Origin: Bacillota bacterium
Lineage (GTDB): Bacteria > Bacillota_E > RBS10-35 > JAJYVN01
Assembly (NCBI GenBank): GCA_021846605.1
Contig: JAJZWQ010000040.1
Coordinates: forward strand, 1-19,680
Length of the DNA: 19,680 nt
Reading direction: 5' to 3'
Shown here: positions 7,473 to 14,509 of the stretch, in pieces
How positions within the stretch are numbered: position 1 is the first letter of the stretch
Layout of the letters: every line of letters begins with the position of its first letter
Program-made: the position numbers and the translations under genes
Notes under the pieces: model-generated
The model's input: only the letters and a program-made list of their open reading frames with translations
What the model was told of the DNA's origin: nothing
The model's database searches: none

Positions 7473-8164
7473 GTGCCGTCGCCTCCCTCGACCAGCCGGT
7501 AGCCCAGACCCGGCACCGCCAGGATGTGGCCGTCCCAGCCCGCGCCGCGGAGACGGCGCCGCAGGCGGGAGACCGTGGCGTCGGCCACGTTCGCCTTGGG
7601 CGAGGCGTCGGCGCCCCACACCCGATCCAGGAACTGCTCGCGCGTCAGGGTGCGGCCGGCATTGCGCAGGAGGTACTCCAGCAGGTCGAACTCGCGCGGC
7701 GGCACGGCGATCGGGCGTCCGGCGACCACGGCCAGGTGCTTGTCCAGATCTAGGCGGAGGTTGCCGCAGGCGAGGACCGGGGCCGGCCGGCCGGCCGCCG
7801 GCCGCCGCAGCAGGGCGCGCACGCGGGCGAGCAACTCCTGGAAGGCGAAGGGCTTGACGAGGTAGTCGTCCGCGCCGGCGTCCAGGCCGTCGACGCGGTC
7901 CTGCACGCTGCCGCGGGCCGTCAGGCACAGGATCGGGGTGTGCACGCCCTCGGCCCGGAGTTCGGCCAGGACCTCCAGCCCGTCCACACCCGGTAGCATC
8001 AGGTCCAGAAGGATGACATCATAGGTACCGGTGCAGGCGCGATCGTAGGCGCGGTCGTCGTCCTGCTCCCAGTCAACGCGATAGCCGTTGGCCTCCAGGC
8101 CCCGGCGGACGAGGTCGCCGAGGGACTTGTCATCCTCGACCAGCAACAGGTGCAGCGTCCTCAC
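7469..8164 (-). CDS. OmpR/PhoB-family response regulator
   Basis: A 231-residue, two-domain transcription factor. The receiver domain has the acidic pair E10-D11/D12, phospho-acceptor Asp54 (ILLDLMLPG), Thr82 (CLTARG) and Lys104 (YLVKPF). The winged-helix DNA-binding domain occupies about 130-228, with the recognisable REFDLLEYLLRNAGRTLTRE, then DATVSRLRRRL and VPGLGYRLV. All conserved receiver residues are present, so canonical phosphorylation by the coupled kinase is expected. The GTG start at 8164 has only a G-rich stretch (TTGGGGGG) upstream. It is the first gene of a minus-strand operon with the kinase and the mini amidohydrolase-like gene. Its promoter should lie in the 8165-8669 intergenic region. 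Targets are not visible. Confidence 0.92.
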   Translation of the reverse strand: MRTLHLLLVEDDKSLGDLVRRGLEANGYRVDWEQDDDRAYDRACTGTYDVILLDLMLPGVDGLEVLAELRAEGVHTPILCLTARGSVQDRVDGLDAGADDYLVKPFAFQELLARVRALLRRPAAGRPAPVLACGNLRLDLDKHLAVVAGRPIAVPPREFDLLEYLLRNAGRTLTREQFLDRVWGADASPKANVADATVSRLRRRLRGAGWDGHILAVPGLGYRLVEGGDGT

Positions 8165-8669
8165 CCCCCAATCACTCGCATTGTGCGCTTTTGATGCGGG
8201 ACTTGCAGGTGCGTGCTCCGGTGTGGCACGCGCTGCCTACGGCGGGGGGATGTCCCTGCCGAACATTTTCTCGCATGGCAACATGAAGATCGTCTGGCAG
8301 TACGGGCATAAGGGCAGCCGGGCACGGACCCGGGATCGTGAACACCGCCGACGGACTGGTGGTCGACGCGTGCCCAGCTGGTTTGGGCGGTTGCAGGCGC
8401 ACGCCGCAGCCCTCCAGCCCGCATGGAGCACGTCCACCTCGGCGCCCGGCTCGAGTGCGGGCGCCTGAGCCCCGGCCTCACATGCGCGCATCGTCGGTTT
8501 GCACCGGGCATACCTCAAAGCATGTCCGGGGTGCACGCCAGGACGCCCGGTCCGCGGTGCATCCTAGGTGCGGGCACGGCGTCCAGCACGGGCGTCATGC
8601 GGCTGTCATGGGCTGCGGCCACGATGCGCGCACGGCCCCACCCTGGACAGGCGGGGGAGGGATCCGGGG
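8165..8669. other. 505-bp intergenic region between divergent regulator and MurE-like genes
   Basis: This stretch separates two divergent genes and must carry both promoters, but I cannot point to a convincing -35/-10 pair on either strand. Its composition is less GC-biased than its flanks at about 8160-8330. Within that patch the minus strand can encode LCPYCQTIFMLPCEKMFG (8237-8320) with a CxxC pair but no start codon in frame nearby. Plus-strand frames through here are not gene-like. GGGGGAGG at 8653-8660 is the ribosome site of the MurE-like gene. Confidence 0.5.
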
Positions 8670-10175
8670 ATGGATCTTGCGGATGGCTGGCGGGCCGCCG
8701 CGCCGAGCTGGGCCGAAGTCGTGGCGGCCGCCGAACGCCACCGGCTTGGCGCGATTGAACTCACAATGATCTCCGACGACTCCCGGCAGGTCCGTCCCGG
8801 CACCCTCTTCGTGGCCCACGGCGGCGCGCGGGCCGACGGCCACGCCTACATCCCCCAGGCGGTGGATCAGGGCGCCGCCCTGATCGTGGCCGAGCACCCG
8901 CTGCCCGCGCCCGTTCCGGTCTGCGTTGTCGCCGACGGCCGCCGCGCGCTCTCGCGGCTGGCTGCCGCGTGGTGCGGTTACCCGGCCCGGCGCCTGCGGA
9001 TGGTCGGGGTGACCGGGACAAACGGCAAGACCACCACCGTGCAGTTGGTCGCCGCCATCCTGGCGGCCGCAGGGTACCGCCCCTGCCTGGTCGGCACGCT
9101 GGGGTTCCAACGCCGGCCGGGCGAGCGCGCGGCGCCGCTGCCCTGGACGACACCCCCTCCCGTCGCCCTGCACGCGTGGCTTGCCCAGGAGGCGCACAGC
9201 GGCGCCGACGCCTGCGTGATGGAGGTCTCCGCGCAGTCGATCAGCCAGGAGCGGGTGAGCGACTGCGATTTCGACGTGGCCGCGATCACCAACCTCACGC
9301 GCGATCACGGCGAGTACTACAACTCGGCGGAAGCATACGCGCGGGCGAAGGCGCGCCTGTTCCGCGACTTGGAGCATGCCGGCAAGCCGGCGCGCGCCGT
9401 TCTCTACAGCGAGTTGTCTTACCGGTCCCTCTTCGCGGAGGCCTGTCGGGTGCCGGTGCTGGAATTCGGGCCGGGGGCGGCCGTATGCGCGTTGGAAGTC
9501 CGGCCCCGGGGGCTGGACGGCACGGACCTTGTGCTCCGCCTGCCCGGCCGTCCCGACGGCCTGGCGGTGCGCCTGCGCCTGCCCGGCCAGTACAACGTGG
9601 ACAACGCCCTGTGCGCCGCCGCCATCGGCTCCGCGCTGGGCCTGGACGCTGAGGCGATCAGCGCCGGTCTGGGCGCGGTGCGCTCGGTGCCGGGTCGGCT
9701 CCAGCCGGTGGCGGAAGGCGAGGTCCGGATCCTGGTCGACTATGCGCACAACCCGGCGGGGCTGCGGGTGGTCCTACGCCTCCTGCGGGATGCGACGGCG
9801 GGGCAACTGGTGGTCGTGATGGGCGCGCGCGGCCAACGCGACCGCGGCAAGCGCTTCACCATGGGGTGCGTGGCGGCCGCCTTCGCGGACATGGTCGTGC
9901 TCACCTCCGACCGGCCGGCGGGCGAGGACCCGGAGGTGGCCGCCGACCTGATGCGCATGGCCATCATGGACTGTGGGGTGCCGGTCACGTTCATCGCCGA
10001 TCGGTTTCAGGCCCTGGCGCGGGCGCTGGAGGGGCGCAGGCCCGGCGATTGCGTCGTGGCCGTCGGCAAGGGCGAGGAGGAATGGGCCGGAGATTCACCC
10101 CGGCGGGAGCTGAACGATGTCTCGGCGCTACGTGCCCTTGGCGCGGCCGAATTGGCCGGCCGGCCGGGGCCTTGA
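8670..10175 (+). CDS. MurE-like Mur ligase family protein
   Basis: A 501-residue ATP-dependent amino-acid ligase of the Mur family. The three domains are visible: an N-terminal UDP-binding-type domain (SDDSRQVRPGTLFVA, 35-49); a central ATPase with GVTGTNGKTTT (113-123), NLTRDH and a candidate carbamylated Lys227 (AYARAKARLF); and a C-terminal domain with VDYAHNPAGL and GARGQRDRGKR. MurE adds the third residue, usually diaminopimelate or lysine, to UDP-MurNAc-Ala-Glu. Several signature positions deviate: EVSAQSI where MurE has EVSSHAL, DHGEYYN where it has DHLDYHG, and SDRPAGEDP (413-421) where the specificity motif is DNPR or DNPA. It lies outside any dcw cluster. ATG 8670 has GGGGGAGG nine bases upstream. 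It could be MurE with altered specificity or a paralogue acting on another substrate. Confidence 0.85.
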   Translation: MDLADGWRAAAPSWAEVVAAAERHRLGAIELTMISDDSRQVRPGTLFVAHGGARADGHAYIPQAVDQGAALIVAEHPLPAPVPVCVVADGRRALSRLAAAWCGYPARRLRMVGVTGTNGKTTTVQLVAAILAAAGYRPCLVGTLGFQRRPGERAAPLPWTTPPPVALHAWLAQEAHSGADACVMEVSAQSISQERVSDCDFDVAAITNLTRDHGEYYNSAEAYARAKARLFRDLEHAGKPARAVLYSELSYRSLFAEACRVPVLEFGPGAAVCALEVRPRGLDGTDLVLRLPGRPDGLAVRLRLPGQYNVDNALCAAAIGSALGLDAEAISAGLGAVRSVPGRLQPVAEGEVRILVDYAHNPAGLRVVLRLLRDATAGQLVVVMGARGQRDRGKRFTMGCVAAAFADMVVLTSDRPAGEDPEVAADLMRMAIMDCGVPVTFIADRFQALARALEGRRPGDCVVAVGKGEEEWAGDSPRRELNDVSALRALGAAELAGRPGP

Positions 10176-10183
10176 GCCGGGTG

Positions 10184-11194
10184 TCACTCGGTTTGCAGCA
10201 CGGCCGCGCCCTCCACACGTCCCGCCTTCAGGGCGACCAAGGCCTCCTCGGCCCGCGGCAGGGCCCAGCCTTGCACCCGGACGCGCGGCCCCAGGCGGCC
10301 GGCGACCGCCAGGAAGTCCAGGGCGTCGGCCCGGGTGGCGGCGGTCACGCTCCGGATCTCGCGCTCCCCCAAGAGCAGGGCGTCATGGTCAAAGGCGGGG
10401 ATGGGGGAGAGGTGGACCGACGCGATCGCCAGCACGCCGCCGGCGTCCAGGCGAGACAGGGCCTCCAGTACAGTCTGGCCGGCCGGCGTGAAGAGGATGG
10501 CGCGTTCCAGCGGCCACGGACCCCGTTCGGCGTACGTGCCCGTCCAGACTGCACCCAAGTCGGCGGCCAGGGCCAGGTGGCTTCGTCCCCGGGAGAAGAC
10601 AGCCACAGAGCACCCCCAGGCCGTCAGCATTTGCAGCACCAGGTGCGCCGAGGCGCCGAAGCCAAAAAGCCCCACCCGTTCCCCTGGGCGAACCCCCGCC
10701 CGGCGCACGGCGCGCCAACCGATGATGCCGGCGCAGAGCAGCGGGGCGGCCTCCAGGTCCCCGAAGCGTTCGGGCAGCGGGTAAGAGTACGCCGCCGGCG
10801 CGAGCGCGTAATCGGCGTAGCCGCCGTCGTGGTCGTAGCCCGTGAAGGCGATGCGGGGGCAGAGGTTCTCGCGGCCGCTCTGGCAGAATCGGCAAACGCC
10901 GCAGGTCCGGTGCAGCCAGCCAACGCCCACCCGCTGGCCCAGGGTCAAGCCGGTGTCGGCGGCAACGCCGGAGCCGATGCCGGCCACCGTGCCCACGATC
11001 TGGTGGCCCGGCACCACCGGGAGCGGCCGGGCCGGCAACTCGCCCTCGCAGAGGTGGAGGTCGGTGTGGCAGACGCCGCAGGCGTGGACACGCAGGAGTA
11101 CCTGCCCCGGACCGGCTTCAGGGACCGGCCGTTGCGTGCACGTGAGGACGCCGGACCCCACCGGGCCGTGTTGGTGCAGGAGCATCGCGCGCAC
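10184..11194 (-). CDS. Zinc-dependent alcohol dehydrogenase (AdhA/CAD2-like MDR family)
   Basis: A 336-residue medium-chain dehydrogenase interconverting alcohols and aldehydes with NAD(P). The catalytic zinc ligands are Cys42 (GVCHTDLH), His64 (VPGHQIVG) and the Cys in PLLCAG. The structural zinc site is Cys98, 101, 104 and 112 (CGVCRFCQ to LC). The Rossmann loop reads LFGFGASAHL, with GFGASA in place of the common GxGxxG, as I recall for the CAD2-like subgroup. VPGHQ replaces the usual GHE. GTG 11194 is chosen: GGAGG (11204-11208) is nine bases away, whereas ATG 11200 would be only three bases from it. It is convergent with the MurE-like gene, with stops eight bases apart, and appears monocistronic. 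Substrate unknown. Confidence 0.9.
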   Translation of the reverse strand: MRAMLLHQHGPVGSGVLTCTQRPVPEAGPGQVLLRVHACGVCHTDLHLCEGELPARPLPVVPGHQIVGTVAGIGSGVAADTGLTLGQRVGVGWLHRTCGVCRFCQSGRENLCPRIAFTGYDHDGGYADYALAPAAYSYPLPERFGDLEAAPLLCAGIIGWRAVRRAGVRPGERVGLFGFGASAHLVLQMLTAWGCSVAVFSRGRSHLALAADLGAVWTGTYAERGPWPLERAILFTPAGQTVLEALSRLDAGGVLAIASVHLSPIPAFDHDALLLGEREIRSVTAATRADALDFLAVAGRLGPRVRVQGWALPRAEEALVALKAGRVEGAAVLQTE

Positions 11195-11396
11195 GTCCAT
11201 CAACCTCCGGCTCCCAGTCTACCCCGTGGGTGTGTGGATGGAGGGCTGCGCCAGCCCGGTCCGAGCGTTCCCGCTTCCCGATCGTCCGGGCCTCTTTGCA
11301 GCCAGGGGGGGCGGGTGGCCTCCGCCGTGGTACGATGGGCTGGCGCCGTTCCGCGCGAGAAGGGGAGGACGGCCCCCGCGCATCGGGGGCGTGCCG

Positions 11397-11567
11397 ATGG
11401 TCTTCGTCGGAGCGGGTGGAGGCGTGCCGATCGGTGGGGCCCTGGTGCCACTGATCTTGGTGGCGCTGGTGGTGCTGGCGGTTTATCTCCTGGTGCAGAT
11501 CGTGCGGGCCCTGTTCGCCATCCTGGGACAGGCCTGGCGCCACCGCCGTCCCCGCAGCCGCGGTTGA
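11397..11567 (+). CDS. Small single-helix membrane protein
   Basis: A 56-residue frame from ATG 11397 (GTG 11391 would add two residues). It has a Gly-rich start (MVFVGAGGGVPIGG), one long hydrophobic helix (LVPLILVALVVLAVYLLVQI) that continues amphipathically (VRALFAILGQAW), and a basic tail RHRRPRSRG. The positive-inside rule predicts a cytoplasmic C-terminus. A G-rich stretch (CGGGGGC) sits about six bases before the ATG; a better AGGGGAGG at 11361-11368 is too distant. No family recognised. It lies 28 bases before the ABM-domain gene and probably shares its transcript. Confidence 0.5.
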   Translation: MVFVGAGGGVPIGGALVPLILVALVVLAVYLLVQIVRALFAILGQAWRHRRPRSRG

Positions 11568-11595
11568 GCAACGGGCATACGGGAGGCGGTTGCGC

Positions 11596-11877
11596 ATGCT
11601 GACGGTGGGGATGGACTACGACGTGCGGCCCGAGCGCGTGCAGGAGTTTGAAGCGCTCTGGGCGCAGGTGGCGGAGAGAATGTGCGAGACGCACGGGCAC
11701 CTGCGTTCCCGACTCTTTCGCGACGTGCAGCGCCCACATTCGTACATGATTCTTTCGGAGTGGACGGACCGTGATGCATTTACCGCCTTCACCAGTTCGC
11801 CCACATTTCGCGGTGTGACCGAACTTGGCGCCCAGGACCTTTTGGCCGGCCCACCGCGGCATAGGGTGTTTATCTAA
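11596..11877 (+). CDS. ABM-superfamily (antibiotic biosynthesis monooxygenase-like) small protein
   Basis: A 93-residue protein with the dimeric alpha+beta-barrel pattern. Strand 1 is MLTVGMDYDVRPERVQEFEA, helix 1 is WAQVAERMCETHGHLRSRLF, and then come DVQRPHSYMILSEWTDRDAF and a last helix FTSSPTFRGVTELGAQDLL. The spacing of G-H-L, then S-x-x-x-x-x-x-W, then F/H-S is typical of the ABM and related heme- or quinone-acting monooxygenase families. Specific activity cannot be assigned. ATG 11596 is nine bases after GGGAGG (11581-11586); the upstream TTG 11590 is too close to that site. It follows the small membrane protein and precedes a long structured intergenic region. Confidence 0.75.
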   Translation: MLTVGMDYDVRPERVQEFEALWAQVAERMCETHGHLRSRLFRDVQRPHSYMILSEWTDRDAFTAFTSSPTFRGVTELGAQDLLAGPPRHRVFI

Positions 11878-11979
11878 GTCAACTGCCGTCTGCTGAAGCC
11901 GACGGCGTGTCCACGTGGATCGGCGGACGTTAGACCGGTTGACGGCGGCCCGCCGGGGTCGCGGCAGGCACCCCGACAA

Positions 11980-12056
11980 GGAGAGGAGCGATCTGGAGCC
12001 CTGTGCCCTAAGCGGTTGTCCGGTAAGCCGTTGTCTTTGGGCGGCGGCTCCTCTCC
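11980..12056 (+). repeat. 10-bp inverted repeat enclosing a tandem near-repeat
   Basis: GGAGAGGAGC and GCTCCTCTCC pair perfectly across a 57-base interior. The interior contains TAAGCGGTTGTC and TAAGCCGTTGTC, 15 bases apart with one mismatch, and a possible GCCC/GGGC inner stem. If transcribed it would fold as a long-stemmed structure. Strand and function are unknown. Confidence 0.6.
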
Positions 12057-12166
12057 GGCTGTGCCGCGAGCGTTTGACCGGGCGGCAGACCGCCCACCCG
12101 AACCCGCTACGCTCAGTTGTTAAGGTGAGCATCCACATCACACCAAAGGGAGGGAGCGGCGCTTCC

Positions 12167-12188
12167 ACTGTCGCGTGAATGCGACAGT
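12167..12188 (+). promoter_or_regulatory. Perfect 8-bp hairpin just upstream of the Nudix start
   Basis: ACTGTCGC and GCGACAGT flank the loop GTGAAT and end 18 bases before ATG 12207. The position suits a dyad operator or an mRNA hairpin that affects translation; there is no T-tract for a terminator. Confidence 0.5.
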
Positions 12189-12206
12189 CCCCGCGCCGTC
12201 TGATCT

Positions 12207-12968
12207 ATGGCGTTTGCGGAGCCCGACGCTTTTGCGGACCTGACCCATCCCGAGTTGCGGGCCCGGCAACTCGACTGCCTGGAGCGTGGCCAGCCCGATC
12301 TGGCGGCCGCGATCGGCCGTACCCTGCGGGACCGGGAGCGCGTCTGGCGCGACCCCGAACTGCTGGATGTCTACGACGACTCGCTGGTGCACCGCGGCGT
12401 GAAGGAGCGCGGCCTGGTGCACCTGGAGGGCGACTGGCACCGCAGCTTCCACTGCTGGGTGTTTTCGCCGGAGCGGGGCTGCCTATATGTGCAGCGGCGT
12501 GCGGCCAGCAAGCGCACCTATCCGGGCGCGCTGGATACGTCGGTCGCCGGCCACTACCGAGCCGGCGAGACCGTGGCGGAGGCCTGCCGCGAGGGGGAGG
12601 AGGAACTCGGCCTGCCCCTGGCCCCGGACCGCCTGATTCCCCTCGGACGCTCCGTGGACATGGCCCGGCACGGGATCCTGCTCGACCGCGAGGTCGCCGA
12701 CATCTTCGCCTACCCGGTCGACGTTCCGCCAGAGGCGTTCCGCCCGGATCCGCAGGAGGTCGCCGCCGTCATCGAGTGCGCCATCGCCGACGCCGAAGCC
12801 CTCTTCTGCGCCGGGCAGCCGTACATCACGGGACGGGAGTGCGGCCGGCAGGGTGGCCCCGTGCGCATCCAGGCGCGGGAATTCACCTGCCACCACGACG
12901 CCTATTACGCCCGCCTCGCCCTGCAGTTGCGGCGATTGATCGACGGCCAGCCGCCGCTGCCCATCTGA
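12207..12968 (+). CDS. Nudix hydrolase (IPP-isomerase-like subgroup)
   Basis: A 253-residue protein. The Nudix box is at about 115-136: GHYRAGETVAEACREGEEEL followed by GL. It has the REx-x-EE-x-G metal-binding core, with Gly where a hydrophobic residue is usual and one residue fewer than the textbook spacing. The flanking features HRSFHCWVFSPERGCLYVQRRA and KRTYPGALDTSVAGH resemble the isopentenyl-diphosphate isomerase/YfcD-type branch of the superfamily, which hydrolyses or isomerises diphosphate substrates. An N-terminal helical extension (1-60) precedes the fold. ATG 12207 has no strong ribosome site, and an 8-bp hairpin lies immediately upstream. The SipW-like gene follows after 263 bp. 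Substrate cannot be predicted. Confidence 0.85.
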   Translation: MAFAEPDAFADLTHPELRARQLDCLERGQPDLAAAIGRTLRDRERVWRDPELLDVYDDSLVHRGVKERGLVHLEGDWHRSFHCWVFSPERGCLYVQRRAASKRTYPGALDTSVAGHYRAGETVAEACREGEEELGLPLAPDRLIPLGRSVDMARHGILLDREVADIFAYPVDVPPEAFRPDPQEVAAVIECAIADAEALFCAGQPYITGRECGRQGGPVRIQAREFTCHHDAYYARLALQLRRLIDGQPPLPI

Positions 12969-13121
12969 CCCAAACATCGGCGTCTCTTTCAGCCAGCGTG
13001 ATGCCAGAGATGCGGCGGGGGAACGATCCCCCCTGCTGCTGGCGCGGGGCTGCGCCTGCTGGGCCAGGGCCGACGCTTTCCGGGCACTCGGAGCCCCCTT
13101 CCCCGACCACCCACGCAGAGC

Positions 13122-13140
13122 CGGTACCGCGATGGTACCG
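13122..13140 (+). promoter_or_regulatory. 7-bp inverted repeat upstream of the signal peptidase gene
   Basis: CGGTACC and GGTACCG flank GCGAT, 92 bases before the signal peptidase start. A dyad like this can bind a repressor, but it could be chance in GC-rich DNA. The rest of the 12969-13231 gap shows only short GC hairpins, for example GGGGG/CCCCC at 13017-13032. Confidence 0.25.
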
Positions 13141-13231
13141 CCCTGGATCCGCCGCTGGCACTGCGCGACGCCGCCCGGCGGGCTACCGTGTGGAGCGGCG
13201 GCGCGGGCCGCCACCGCGAGGAGGCGGCGCC

Positions 13232-13804
13232 ATGCTGCGGATGCCCCGGCTTCTGGCCTGGTTGGCCGGCGCGTGGACGGTGGTCTGCGTGGTGGTAATC
13301 GGCGGGGCCGTGGCCCTGACGATCACCGCCCGGCGATCCGCCAGCGGGGTGCCACAGTTTGCCGACCACTTCCTGCTCGTCGCCCTGAGCGGGTCAATGA
13401 CACCGGTCTTCCGGGCCGGCGACCTCCTGGTGGACCGCCGCGTGACCGCGGCGGCGGCGGCACGGCTCCGGCCCGGCCAGATCGTGACCTACCGCCTGCC
13501 GGGCCCGGAGGACCCCCCGCTGCTGGTCACCCACCGCATCGTGGCCACGTTTCCCGCTGTCGGGTCCGCCTCCCGGCTCTACCGCACCCGCGGCGACGCC
13601 AACCCTGTGCCTGATCCTTCCCTGGTCTCGCCGAGCCAGATCGTCGGGGTGTATGTGGGGCGCATCCCGTGGGCCGGCCGGCTGGTGGCGTTCGTGCGCC
13701 GGCCCCTTGGGGTGACGTTGATCATCGCGGCGCCTGCCGCATACCTGGCGGGCGACGCGGTCTGGCACCGCTGGCCTGGGGGAGTTGCGCCGCCGCCCCA
13801 GTAA
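13232..13804 (+). CDS. Signal peptidase I, SipW/ER type
   Basis: A 190-residue membrane protease that removes signal peptides from exported proteins. A transmembrane helix lies at about 9-31. The catalytic serine is Ser55 in LSGSMTPVFRAGDLL, and the dyad partner is His101 in VTHRIV rather than Lys. That is the mark of the SipW/archaeal/ER subgroup, as opposed to the ordinary Ser-Lys bacterial LepB type. TRGDANPVPD (119-128) is the conserved box with Asp122, and a second hydrophobic segment lies at about 160-174. ATG 13232 has GAGGAGG (13218-13224) seven bases upstream. In Bacillus, SipW processes TasA-type matrix proteins; no such substrate is seen here. It may serve the SLH or LysM proteins, but that is speculation. 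It converges on the LuxR-type regulator, with stops 18 bases apart. Confidence 0.9.
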   Translation: MLRMPRLLAWLAGAWTVVCVVVIGGAVALTITARRSASGVPQFADHFLLVALSGSMTPVFRAGDLLVDRRVTAAAAARLRPGQIVTYRLPGPEDPPLLVTHRIVATFPAVGSASRLYRTRGDANPVPDPSLVSPSQIVGVYVGRIPWAGRLVAFVRRPLGVTLIIAAPAAYLAGDAVWHRWPGGVAPPPQ

Positions 13805-13822
13805 CGCTGCGGGGACGCCGCT

Positions 13823-14509
13823 TCACGTCGGCTGGCCGCCCCGGATCGCCCGCAGATAGAGCAGGGCGGCGGAGACGCGCGGGTGGAAGTCTTGCCGGGC
13901 GCCGTGCAGATCCAGTTGCTGATAGAGCATGCTGACCATGTTTTCCACGGTCTTCTCGGCGAGCCGGAAGCGGCGCGCGATGGACGTGTTGGACAGGCCG
14001 AGGGCGATCATGGCCAACAGTTCCTGCTCGCGCCGGGACAGGCGCTGGATCGGCCCCGGGGACCGGTGGGCCAAGCGCGGCAGCACGTCGGCGTCAATCA
14101 GCACGAGGTGCTCGGCGGCCCCGACGATGGCTCGGTGCACCGTGTGGATGTCCTGCACCGACCCCTTCACCAGGTAGGCCCATCCCGGCACATCCTGCGC
14201 TGAGAGGGCCGCCATGCCGCTGCCATGCGGGTGGTCCCCCAGGAGCACGATCCCGATCCCGGGACGGCGTTGCCGCAATGCCATGCCGAGCTGCGCGCCG
14301 GCCAGCGGATCGCCGGGGGGGGTATCCACGACGGCCACGTCGGGCGCGAGCCCTGGCGCGGCGGCCATAGCCTCGCGCCCGCCGGCCAACGCGCCGACGA
14401 CCTCCAATTCCGGTAATCGGGCCAGGGCCCCAGACAACAATTCGCGGTAGAGGCCGTCCTCGGAGACGAGGACCAGTCTGATCGGGCGCCCGCAGCGCGC
14501 TGACGTCAC
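13823..14509 (-). CDS. LuxR/NarL-family response regulator
   Basis: A 228-residue protein. The N-terminal receiver-like domain (about 10-125) has a putative phospho-acceptor Asp in DVAVVDTPPGDP and the conserved Lys in YLVKGS. The acidic pocket is reduced (LVSEDGLYREL where VDDH is usual), and the Thr/Ser switch position reads LLGDH. The C-terminal LuxR-type HTH is clear: LSRREQELLAMIALGLSNTS, then IARRFRLAEKTVENMVSMLY. GTG 14509 is chosen because it overlaps the upstream gene's TGA as GTGA and has GGAGG eight bases before it. It is therefore translated together with the NTPase/HTH protein at 14506-16494. No histidine kinase is adjacent, so it may be an orphan or respond to the NTPase partner. 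Confidence 0.87.
   Translation of the reverse strand: MTSARCGRPIRLVLVSEDGLYRELLSGALARLPELEVVGALAGGREAMAAAPGLAPDVAVVDTPPGDPLAGAQLGMALRQRRPGIGIVLLGDHPHGSGMAALSAQDVPGWAYLVKGSVQDIHTVHRAIVGAAEHLVLIDADVLPRLAHRSPGPIQRLSRREQELLAMIALGLSNTSIARRFRLAEKTVENMVSMLYQQLDLHGARQDFHPRVSAALLYLRAIRGGQPT

Larger units (their letters stand above)
11878..12206. other. 329-bp intergenic region with nested inverted repeats and degenerate direct repeats
   Basis: No convincing gene is present; the longest frame has no protein-like composition. Seen: a GCCGTC/GACGGC hairpin (11885-11906) just after the ABM gene, the palindrome TCCACGTGGA (11910-11919), a perfect 10-bp inverted repeat GGAGAGGAGC/GCTCCTCTCC (11980-11989 and 12047-12056), and inside it a 12-base near-perfect direct repeat (12009-12020 and 12024-12035). 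Near the end is an 8-bp hairpin (12167-12188). It may be an untranslated regulatory leader for the Nudix gene or a small RNA. Confidence 0.5.

Noticed and set aside
9866..11602. A 578-codon plus-strand frame crossing the end of the MurE-like gene and the whole alcohol dehydrogenase
   Set aside because: It spans two clear genes on opposite strands and has no motif of its own.
11915..12178. An 87-codon plus-strand frame in the ABM-Nudix gap
   Set aside because: It runs through the inverted repeats, has Arg/Cys-rich composition and no ribosome site.
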